NCBI GenBank assembly: GCA_027625915.1
Contig: JANTQA010000023.1
Coordinates: 6,386,001-6,450,000 of the forward strand
DNA: 64,000 nucleotides
Origin: Anaeramoeba flamelloides
Taxonomy: Eukaryota > Metamonada > Anaeramoebidae
Direction: 5' to 3'
In this document: piece by piece, positions 20,859-31,483 of the stretch
Numbering within the stretch: position 1 is the first letter of the stretch
Layout of the letters: each line of letters starts with the position of its first letter
Program-made: the position numbers and the translations under genes
Notes under the pieces: model-generated
Database searches by the model: none
Told to the model about the DNA's origin: nothing
Seen by the model: only the letters and a program-made list of their open reading frames with translations

Positions 20859-23800
20859 TTATTTTTTGTTAATTTTTTTAATTTTTTCATTTAGTTGAAT
20901 TACCTTTCTTTTCTCATCTTTGATTAATTGAACATATTTTTTTATATGCTCTTCGATCTTTGACTTCTCTTCGATATATTTTTCAATTTTTTTATTAACC
21001 CGTTGGATTTGTTTTTTCAGATTTTCATTCTCCTCCACTGTATTTTTTAATGTACTCTGTTGCTGATTTATTGATCTTTCAAGTTTCTTTTTATTTTTTT
21101 CTTTTAGATTTTCAATTAAATCGCTTTTAACTTTTATCTCTTTTTCCATTTTTACAATCCTTCCCTTGAAAGATTCAATCTCTTTTATATATTTTTTTTT
21201 CTTCTTTGTTTCTGAATTTAATTGTTCTAAAATTTTTGAATGTTGATATTTTAGGTCTCTATTGTTGTTGTCAATTTTACCCCAAATAATTTCACATAGA
21301 AAATTATCGTTTTTATATTCATATGCAAGATCTACAGCTGTTTTATTCTATTTTTTATATCAGAGTTGAGAAATTAATTTAAATTATATAAGTTTTTTTT
21401 ATATAAACAAATCTTCATCAATTCTTTTCAAAAAAAAATATAAAAGACTAGATCGAAATATTGTATACTTACATTCTATTTAGCGATTATAATAAAATAT
21501 TTGTAGTTAATATCAATTATGTATATATATATATATTCCCTAAAGTGTTCTTTAGTTACCCTTCATCAATATATCTTCGATATAAAATGGGTATTACAAA
21601 AGAAAGAAATAAGAAAGAAATATAAAATTTTACATTCTATGTAAATTTAAATAAAACAAAAATAAATAAGTATATGGTATTTAAAAGATTAAAAAATGTT
21701 ATTATTATTTGGACAATTGTTATTTAACTTGAAATATTACATTTTTAATTTTCTTTTTGGCATTATTTTTTAACATATAATCCACACTATTATCGTGATT
21801 GTTTGAATTTTTTGCCAAATAATGTAAAGGGGTGTTGCCATCTTTATCAACAATATTGACTTTTGCATTTTTTTCTATGAGAAATATAATAATTTTCATT
21901 GGATTTTTTAATGAACATACTAAATGCAAAATTGTTTGCTATTTGTTAAATCATAATTATTGAGTATTATTTTTCGGATTTGAAAATAGATATTTAGATG
22001 AATATTGTGAATTATACACATAATAATATATATAATGATGAAATTTATATATTTATATCAAAACAAAATGAGAAAGCTTACATTTTTCTTTTGTACCAAA
22101 AATATTTGAGAAATAAAGGTTTTTTTAAAAATATATTAGTTAAAATATAATTCTTTTATTATTTAAAAAAAGAAAATTTTTACAGAATTTACTGTTTCAT
22201 TAACATCAATTTCGAAAGTTAAAAAAAGTTTCAGAATAGCAATATTTACTGGTTTAGAACATAAAAAATGTAGAGGGGTTATCTTTATAATGATTTATAT
22301 TTGTTTTTAAATTATTAGTAAATATTATATAGATGGAAATATAGATATATTATCATTACTGTATATTGTGATAAATCAATTTAAAAAAAAAAAAAAAAAA
22401 AAAAATTATGAATGGGTAAACAAAAAGGGAAAATAATTATTACCTTGTCCTATTCAAGAATATGAAATATTTGAATATAAATATATAAGATAAGGTTTTA
22501 TAAAAAAGAAAGAATAATATTTGTTAGATAAAAAAAAATTTTTTTTTATAAAATCTCCATAATAAAAACAATTCTCTATCATAGTGGTAGATACAAGAAG
22601 TCACCCTATCAAACAGCAAAGGTGTGCTAACTTGGATAAAAAAAAAAATGATCTATTGCATGTGATATCTATGGGATATGACACCTTTATTATTATTATT
22701 ATTTTTTTTATTATTACCGATCTGTATGATGTATAATAAAATTTTATCATGTATGATAAGAAGTATGATACAGATGTGATAACTCAGCATCTTTGATATA
22801 ATTTTATCACACTAAACTTTTAATTTGAGTTATATATTACTGGAAAAAAAAATATATGAATATCAATTAAAACCATTATACATAGGAAGCACAATCGATC
22901 TCCAAAATACAACAATCAAAAATGAAGAGGACTATTTTTAGAAAAAAGCACCAAAGAGAGAAACTCAATTTTCAATTAGAATGGTTAGAATATATAATTT
23001 TGAAAACAATTGTGTTAGTTTCGAAGTGTTGCTCTTTAGTGTTTTTTGAGATCTCGTAGATTTTTTTCTCATTTTTTTTTTTAATTCTCAAATGAATTAT
23101 TTTTATCTAAAGAATGGTACAAAATCCTTACTTTGTCAAATATCAAGCGTTACGAAATAACAACAAATTAGACTAAATGGAATTTAATTGATTGTGGTAT
23201 TTAAAGAAAACAATTTGTTTTAAATTAAAGAAATTTGAACATTTCGAAAAATAAATGTGTAATTTTTTTTTTAAAAAAATTTGAATTATTTGGAAAATTG
23301 AGAATGCTTTTAAATTTTTTTTTTTAATTGAATTTTTTGAATTGGAGATTTCAGAAGAAACTTTTTTTGATAATTGAATATTTTTACAATTGAGATCCTC
23401 TCTTAAATTTTTTTTTTATTATTTGAATTTTTTTAATCAAAAGAAGTTTAATTTACACAATACCCTTTTTGGTTTCAAGCCACTCCTTGAATATGGATCA
23501 AATCCATGGTAAAAGACTAGACCCTTAATAATAAATTTTGATTTTTGGGTTGTCAATTGAAATTTTTATTTTCCTTTCGCTCAATTACCTAAAAAATAAT
23601 CAAGAAATTTTTTAAAACGTCAAATAAAATCAAACCTAAATAAAAATCCCAATTTATTTAAAACACAAACATCAAATTTTATTAAAACTTATCTTCTTAC
23701 TTAATAGTATTATACTCTTCGATTCGAATTTCGGAATAAAAATAAATTCATTTTTTCACCAACTCTTGGGCCACTGTTAAAATTAATACCAAGTTGAAGA

Positions 23801-25583
23801 TCGATCAGCTAAGAACCAAATTAATAAGAAACTACTGACACCCTACACAAGATATTTCTTTTATAGTTTCAGGGATTGTTAACTTTAATAGAAAGTTAGG
23901 CTCTATTTAAAGGATGAAACTTTTTCTTTCAAGCTCCTAAATATTTTACTAATGGTTGGCAAGTTGAAAAAACTCAAAGATCTTTTACAAAATCAATTAG
24001 AAAATAACCTACTTAAAGATTAAATTAAGCTTCCTTATTGAACTTTGAGATAATAATTGAATTAGAGCAATGTGATGTTAACAGTAATAAAATATTTAAT
24101 TATAATCGAAATCTGTGGATGAGATCGTTCCCTTCAAATTTTGATACTTTGTAAAAAATTTACTTCAGTTTATCAACAATTTAACTTACTGTTAATTTCA
24201 AAATAAAAAGATTAACATTTTCATTCAGCTTTCCAAAAAAAATTACATCCCTAGAATTAAAATAAATCGTCAAAGTTCCCCAATTCTAAAAGAAAGAAAC
24301 TAATAATTTAAGCTTCTTTCAAGATTATTAAAAAATTACATGATTTATAAATCTGTTTTAGGAAAAAGCTGAATGAAAATTTTGTACAATTTATTTTGAA
24401 ACAAATAGTATAACTTGGTAGCCATGAAAAGAGTGAAACAAATCTAGAAATATCATTTTTTGAGTCCGACTTTGAAAGAAAAAACAACAACAAAAACGTA
24501 GAGAAAAAAAAGAAAAAAAGATTCAAACATTTGTTCTAAGGTTCATTTTGATTCCAAGATCATGACAAAACTTTATTGTCCTCAAATTTGGCTTGTTCAT
24601 AGTTAGGTAATGACACAGCGAGTACTATTATAAATATAAGATTATCCTTTTTTCTTAGCATGTTGTTCTTCGGGGTATGTTATTCAAATGGAAAAATTAC
24701 TTACAGTTTTCTATAATTTTTTAAGAAAATTAATAGTCAAGGACATTAAAAAAGAGTGAGTTTTGAAGAAAGTTTTTGAAGAGAGAAGGGAATATTTGAA
24801 AAAGAAACAAGAAAAAAAGAAAATAGAAACATTATCTTGAGCATCAATTTTAGCACCTTTCTTTATGAGTTTTTGGAACAATTTCGGTTCAGGATCATAT
24901 TGTGCAACGAATAACAGTGGCGTTCTCTTTTCGTTTAAAGATAAATTAAACATCAGTAGTCAACAAAATTTTCAAGACATTTTTCTATTTTGGAAGAACT
25001 AAATTAAAAAAAAAAAAAGACAAATACTTTTGTCTTGGTTTTCAAAAAATAAAAACAAACAAAAAAATTGAAGCAAGAAACAAGATCAATTTTTTTTTAA
25101 TTATTTTTTCGGAAACAAATCTTCGACACCAATTGGTTTTCAAGTTTTTTTAAACATACGAAATAAAAATAAAAAAACATTTTTTATTTTTGTGGTTCTC
25201 GTCCAAAAGTAGATTTGTATTCAAAAAATAATTAAAAAGTGAACAAGTTTCGTGGCAACAAACAAAATAAATATCATGGACATTTAGCGGCTGGAATTAA
25301 ATTTTTGAACATAAAAAAAAAAAAAATTAATAGATACTATTGAGGTTGGTGTATTTATATCGGCGTTTAATTCGATCATTTTTTGCATCATCTCAGCTTT
25401 GCCCTTATTTTTATTGTATTTGATCAGCAGGTGTAAAGGAGTCAATTGTTCTTTGTCTTCTTCATCATCATGGAAATTGTTTATAATACTCTCTTCAATA
25501 ACTCCTATAAAAAAGTCATATGGGTAATTTTGAAAAACAGAGGCCCACTGTTCAGGGCTTTCAGGCTTTTTGGATTGTATCAT
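20859..25583 (-). CDS. ankyrin-repeat / coiled-coil protein, five exons
   Basis: Reconstructed exons, in transcription order: 25583-25338, 24984-24831, 22282-22193, 21938-21729 and 21347-20859. All introns are GT...AG and all junctions are phase 0. Joined, they give about 395 residues: an N-terminal segment (ESPEQWASVFQNYPYDFF), then ankyrin repeats (LTPLHLLIKYN, RTPLLFVAQYD, then KIDAQDN joined to ITPLHFLCSK, TILHLVCSLKNP, GNTPLHYLAKN, KTAVDLAYEY), then a Lys/Glu coiled coil of roughly 130 residues to the stop. The third exon, only 90 bp, sits just where an ankyrin repeat needs it, which supports the model. Ankyrin plus coiled-coil proteins are general scaffolds, and no specific partner is evident. 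One extra T at 24948-24950 breaks the frame inside DVNLSLNEK in exon 2. The 2.5 kb intron 2 carries a transposon-like element. Confidence 0.8.
22825..23526 (+). mobile_element. element D, copy 1 (inside ankyrin intron 2)
   Basis: About 700 bp, related over nearly its whole length to 57166-57830 (same orientation) and to 54006-56073 and 58930-59624 (opposite). Shared landmarks are CCAAAGAG/AAACTCAATTT, AATTAGAATGG, TTTTTGAGATCTCG, TACAAAATCCTTAC and an AATACCCTTTTTGG segment near the end. Ends carry versions of a palindrome-like CCCTTAAGGGTC motif. There is no coding frame, so I read it as a non-autonomous DNA transposon. It sits in a host intron in the antisense direction. Confidence 0.75.
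23785..23832 (-). repeat. solo fragment of element I arm
   Basis: Shares AAGTTGAAGATCGATCA, then CTAAGAACCAAA, with the right arm of the element at 10389-10859. No partner arm is visible nearby. Confidence 0.5.
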
Positions 25584-27089
25584 TTGTAATGAATTTTATT
25601 TCTTGAATCACAAAATCAAGTAAAAAAAATGATTAAAATTTTTCGAGATCTTTAATTGAGAGTATTCTTGAAATAAGAAATTACATCTCACAAAACTCAT
25701 TTTAAAATCAAATTTCACCTTTTTGTAAATCGTTCAAAAACAGAAAATATAATATGGTTTTTATTTGAAATTATTTGTCGTTTAAAGAATGTAATAGCTC
25801 TGATTGATGTTTATTTAGTAGGGAAATAGAGCAATTATTTACACAAGTATACAATTAAAGTCGATTAACTAACTCCTTTATCAGTTTTAAAGAAATAAGT
25901 TCCCATTATTAAAAGAATTCATTTTCCCCAATGAAAGATTCGTCAATAGATCTAATTTTTTTTTGAAATAATTTAAAAATAGAAAATGAAAAATTTTCGT
26001 AAAACGTTTTTTATTTTGATGGAATCTCACTTAAGTATTTTGTGATTGTTTGTTTAGACAAATAAAATTTAAAATATAATTTTCTCAAGAAGATTCCGAT
26101 TTTGAATCGGGTCTTAAACCATATAAAAATAATTATCTAATCCACGTTTTAAAATAAATTTTTGTATTTGACCGAAAGTCAAAAAGAAAAAAATAAAATT
26201 ACATAAAAGTAATGAATAGGAATCAAACAAAAAGAAAATGATTTATTTTGAAAAATCACAATTTCATATTTTTATTAGAAAACTTGAAGGAATAGATTTC
26301 AAATAAGTTCAAAATAAAAAGAAAAAAATAAATTGGTGTTGATATGGACAAAAACATTTCACAAAAAGTTGGTTTGATTAGGATAAAAAATTATTGAACC
26401 TTGAATCAAAAAATAGTTTCTTTTGTATATAAACCTTTGGTAAATAGAATATATTGTATTTGTTCAATTTTTTTTTGAATTGAGAACTCTTCAAAAAGTT
26501 CAAGATGTATCTCTTTAAATTCTTTCAATAAAATTCCCCACTATAAAAACCATGTAAATTGAGATCTTGAATTTGTTTTTACGGATTGGTATTATTATTA
26601 AATTTAAAGAATTCATAGTTCAAAAAAAATGCTCTCAAAAAGAGAAAGTTTTGTAATTATGTGATACGTAAATATGAAATTATAGGTTTTTTTTTTGATG
26701 AATATTTTTATGAGAATAATATCACAAGTTTATAATTGGCCACTTTGTCCTGAGAATGGTCATATTATTGAAAAAAAGCCCCCCAAAAAACAAAAAATTT
26801 GAAACCAATTCTAAAAAAATTCTAATAACTGTATTTATTCACTCATCCAATTAAATGTTCTGTTGCCAATCACCTAGAAAATATTATTTTAATAGATTAT
26901 TTTTTTTTCTAGTTAGTCCTTTCCCAAGTCACCATATACTTGAATTTAGAAATTAAAAGAAATAACTTGGAATTCAAATTATTCTTATTTTTTTTTTTCA
27001 ATTATTCAGATTAGTAATAATAAGCTCTATTTTTTAAAAAAATTATTTGATAATTTTGATAAATTTGTAAAAATTGAGAATAATCTTAA

Positions 27090-27955
27090 CCATTGTGAAA
27101 AAAATTTGGGTCATTAAAAAAAATTGGGTCAGTCAAAAATTTGTTTTCGTTTTTTAAATAGTAAATATTAGCAAAATGATTTTTGATCAAAGTAAAATTT
27201 TATGAACAAATCTTACATTTAAGAAAAACCAAAGTCACTATCAATAATAATTTTCAAAGGTAATATTAAATTATTGAATTTTGACCATTTAGAATTACTG
27301 TGGAACTCTAAAATACAAAAATTTACTTTTAATTGTTAACTTTACTAAAAATGTTATTTTTTTTTTATTAGGATATATTAAAATCTATTAATTCAATAAG
27401 ACATTTACTATTGCTAATTAACGTGAATTTATCAAAGTTAATCTTAAATATCCTTTTAAACCAAATTGAATAATAAAATCTTCCAAAAAAGCTATTTTTT
27501 CAGAATAGATTGTTTTCCACTAATGTTTTACAATCAAAACTTCAAAATAACAAAATATCAAGATTTTAGAAACCATTTAAATACTTTAAATCTCCATAGA
27601 CAAACTTTAATTTAAAACACTTATTAATTTTTGGTCTTTCCAAACAATGAATAACTTGATCTTGGAATGTAATCTAATAAAAAAAAATAACATTTTTAGT
27701 AAAGTTGACAATTAAAAATAAAATTTTTGTATTTTAGAGTTCCACAGTAATTCTAAATGGTCAAAATTCAATAATTTAATATTACCTTTGAAAATTATTA
27801 TTGATAGTGACTTTGGTTTTTCTTAAATGTAAGATTTGTTCATAAAATTTTACTTTGATCAAAAATCATTTTGCTAATATTTACTATTTAAAAAACGAAA
27901 ACAAATTTTTGACTGACCCAATTTTTTTTAATGACCCAAATTTTTTTCACAATGG
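27090..27955. mobile_element. foldback element M with about 280-bp near-identical arms
   Basis: Left arm 27090-27371 and right arm about 27673-27955 are reverse complements with only about five differences by eye. Outer ends read CCATTGTGAAAAAAATTTGG and the complement. The flanks show a 3-bp TAA direct repeat (27087-27089 and 27956-27958), the target-site size and sequence typical of PIF/Harbinger-type elements. The central 300 bp is AT-rich with no open frame. The near-identity of the arms implies either a recent insertion or arm conversion. Confidence 0.85.
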
Positions 27956-28255
27956 TAAGTTAAATTTCCATTTTTGTCTTTCTTCAGACTCTCAACTTTA
28001 GGTAGCTCTTGACAAAGAATTTTTTGTTTTTTTCAACCAATTTTAATATTTTTTCTAACATTTAAACCAATCAAATGCTTTCCTTGAAGCTAAGGTTTAA
28101 AAAATTCCAAAATATAAAATCAACTAAAAATTTTCAAATATTTTTTTGCATTTATTAGTATTTATAAAAATCATTTTTCTTCCAGCCATTTTAAAAAAGT
28201 GAAATTTTTTTTTTTCTCGTTCTGTAAGAATTGGACTCTTTTTATATTTTTAAGT

Positions 28256-28343
28256 TGAAATAAAGTGGAACTTCCTTAATAGGGTATTTAGCTTGAGACC
28301 CCAGATGGACAACACATTTAAAGGCCCACTTTTCACTTTATTA
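28256..28343. repeat. short inverted-repeat element, about 88 bp
   Basis: Ends are inverted: AAATAAAGTGGAACTTCC at the left and CCCACTTTTCACTTTATT at the right. The interior is comparatively GC-rich (TTGAGACCCCAGATGG). It may be a truncated relative of the element at 28631-28800, which shares a GTGGAAC end motif. Confidence 0.4.
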
Positions 28344-28630
28344 TAACAGAAAAATTAAAAAAGTTTTAACTTTTTTAAAGAAAATTGATCATGAAAACAA
28401 TTTTCAAAAAAAAAAATAAAAATCAACTATTTTTTGACTTTTTCATTACTTCCGTTATGATACACAGTATTAGTTAATAAAATATCTTTTATAAAAAATT
28501 ATTTTTTTTAATATATTTAACAATATAAGTAAAAAAATTTAATTTTCTAGATTCAATTTAGTTTTTTTTTTTTTCAAATTTAATTGTCAATAATTCGAAT
28601 TTCTTTTTTTTCATTAAGTTATTATAATAA

Positions 28631-28800
28631 AGTCAGTTCCACTTTTAAGGCACAAACTTTCAACGAAATTTAAGGTACAATAAAAATCTCAAATTAAGGC
28701 ACAAAATTGAGATTCTAGTAAAATAAATTGTTAAAAAAAAAATTACAAATTTTGTGCTTTAATTTGAGATTTTTTGTACCTTAAAAGTGGAACTGACTGT
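28631..28800. mobile_element. short MITE H, about 170 bp
   Basis: Terminal inverted repeats of about 20 bp (GTCAGTTCCACTTTTAAGG and complement). An internal inverted match (TCTCAAATTAAGGCACAAAA) makes nearly the whole element able to fold into a hairpin. Confidence 0.65.
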
Positions 28801-29488
28801 ATCAATCCATTGATTTTTAAATTAGATAAACATCTTTCAAATATAGGACCAATTATTTTGACAATTAAAGAATTATTTATTGATTTAAATTGAAAAAAAA
28901 AATATTTTTTTTTTTGATTTTTCCAATAGTTTTTTTGTTAATTTTTGAGATAAACAGAAAATTTAATAAATTTTGGGTTTATTTTAAAAATTAAAAAAAA
29001 AAAAACTACCGTTATCTTTTCTTGAGTTTTCTGTTTATTTTAAAAATCGATAGATTTTACTAATAAAACAGAAAATTTCAAGAAAACCTAGGCACTCTAC
29101 GGACACTTTTGTTAGGTTTTCCAGAATTTAAAAGAATAGAGTGAAATAAAAGATTTTACTCAATTCTTTTGAATTCTAGAAAACCGCCGTTAGCTTTTTT
29201 TTTTTTTGATTTAAGAAATAAAAAGAAAATTTTATGAATTTTTCTTTTAATTTTTAAAATTTAAAAAAAGCTAGGTACTTGACGGACACTTCCAATAGTT
29301 TTTTTTTAATTTTTGTAATAAACATAAAATTGAAGAAATTTTCCATTTATTTTTTCAAAAATTAAGAAATATTGCTCTTATCTTTTACAAAATTCCATTG
29401 AATTCTGGATATTTTTTATTATACTCTATTCTTTTAAATTCTGTAAAATCGCCGTTAGGTTTTCTTGAGTTTTCTTTTTATGTGTGAA

Positions 29489-29612
29489 GTGTTCTAGCTT
29501 TTTTTGAGGTTTTCTATTATATTTCTGAAGTGTTCTAGGTTTTTTTTGAGGTTTTCTATTATATTTCTGAAGTTTTCTTGGTTTTTTTGAGGTTTTCTAT
29601 TTTATTTAGAAA
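29489..29612 (+). repeat. minisatellite, three units of 41-42 bp
   Basis: Unit starts at 29489, 29530 and 29572. Each contains TTTTTTGAGGTTTTCTATTA followed by TTTCTGAA or a close variant. It lies in a wider field (28900-29700) where TTTTCTTGAG, GACGGACACTT and CGCCGTTAG motifs recur in both orientations. Confidence 0.7.
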
Positions 29613-30479
29613 ATCTATTACTTTTCTAAATAAATAGAAAACTCAAAAAAACCTAACGAAAATCGATATATTTTACAGAATTTAAAAGGATAGAGTAAAA
29701 AACTTCAGATTTTTATAAGATTCTTTTTAATGCTGGAAAACATAGGGCATGGAATATTTATTACTATTAATTGTTTTTCATAATTAGTTTTTTTTTTTTT
29801 TTTTGATGATAAGATTTTTTTCAAAACTATTAGTTATTCTCTATTCAAAAAAAAAAATACCCTAAAGAGGAATTTAAGGAAAATTAATCATCACATCCAT
29901 TTTATTTGGAATTTTTTACCCCAAAATAGAACCCATTTTCTCGACAAAATACTTTTAAAAACGGTTGTAAAACTCACAACAATAAATAAAATAATATAAA
30001 AAATCGGAGTACAGTAATTTTGATTAAATTGTAAATAAAGTTTATCACTATTAATGAAAGGTTAATAAACATATTAGTTTTTTCTAACTTTTTTTTTTCA
30101 ATTTAATTTTTTCATACTAGTAAATATTAAAATAATTATTGTAATTTTTTTTGAAATTAAGTAGATTTTTTATAATGTACTATTTAAAAACTAAGTGGTT
30201 TTATTTTGAAAGTATATATTTGTACACTTACTTTACAGACAATAAGATTTCTTTCTTCTTTGAAGAAAATATTTTTTTTTTAAATAATTCAGAAAATATG
30301 GTTGGATTTTGAACTTTACAGAATAAGAGTAAAATGGATCATACTTTAAAAAAAAACACTCAATACTGAAAATAGTATTTCAATATAATTGGACATTATA
30401 TTAATCTGATTTTTTTATTATCTTTATTGTTAAATTTCAGAATTGGTATTTTATTTTTGAATTTAATCAAAAGTACAAG

Positions 30480-31270
30480 AAGATTTTTTATAGTTTGTTA
30501 GTGCCTTAAGAGTATTAGTATCCAACAAGGAGAAGTCCAAGATTAAAGTTAATATTTTTTTTTTTTACTTCAAAAGTTCTTAAATGTTGTATGGTCAGAA
30601 TGTCTCTAAAAAATCTATTAGTCTCGAAAAAATCATATAATTAATATATATCTATAAACATCAATTTGAAATCTAAAAAATAGAGAGAATTAGAGAAAAA
30701 ATCTACATATTTCGACAAATATTAAAGATATATTATCAATACTCAGACTCCAAAGTTGTAAAATATCTTTCTTAAATTTGTTACAAAATGTAGATTAGTT
30801 ACTAAAAAATTAATTGATTAATCCGTGAGATTATTTTGACAAATTATTTCTGAAATATTGGAAATAGGTTGATGTTTACCAATTAGTATATTATAAAAGG
30901 GAAATAAAACTTATCAGTCTTTCTGTTTTTATGTTCATGATTATTGAGTAAATCTTTGAAATTAAAAATATTAAAAAAATATACTTACATTTTGAATTAC
31001 TAAATATAAATTATTGAAGACTGGGGGACTTTAATTTTAGAGTTTAATATTTTTATGGATTTGGATAAGGAATTAAAAAAAAATTACCAAAAAACTATTT
31101 ATAAATTGTGATCCATTAGTAAAAAATGCAATAATTTATTGTGCAATAAGATTTATAATAGGTTTTTTCGAGTCACAGAAACTATTTGATCCATGGTTCA
31201 CTCAATACCATTTATACCAAATTAAAATATACTTTGATTAGAGAGAAATCTCTGGTGAAGCAAATCCTGT
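30480..31270 (+). repeat. dispersed repeat G, copy 1
   Basis: About 800 bp related in the same orientation to 59650-60390. Shared segments run in order: TCCAAAG.CC..AAAGTTGTA followed by AATATCTTTCTTA, AATGTAGATTA, GACAAATTATTTC, CTAATCAGT-like, ATTGAGTAAATCTTTGAAATT and GAGAAATCT near the end. It is too decayed for a frame, though the first third has coding-like spacing that could be a transposase relic. It ends about 200 bp before the TFIIIC start. Confidence 0.5.
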
Positions 31271-31483
31271 AAGTTTTGAAACTTTTTTGGCTATTTGTTT
31301 TATTATAAAAAAATTTCTCATTATCAATACTTTTCCCTTTTAAATTGCTCGAAAATGTTTGAAAGGTTTTACCTTTTTTGAAGTGACTATAATCCCTATA
31401 AAGTTTCAAAACTTTCTAAAAGTCCAAAGATTAATAATGGTGTAACAGATTTTTGGTGTATCATTTTTTTTTCTTTTTGTTTG

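Larger units (their letters stand above)
25584..31483. other. repeat-rich spacer between divergent genes
   Basis: About 5.9 kb between the ankyrin and TFIIIC start codons. The portions next to each gene should contain their promoters, but no motif stands out. Roughly 25600-27080 shows nothing beyond AT-rich sequence. From 27090 on it is a chain of repeats listed separately: the foldback M, two short inverted-repeat elements, a minisatellite in a wider cluster of related T-rich repeats (28900-29700), and element G. Confidence 0.6.
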
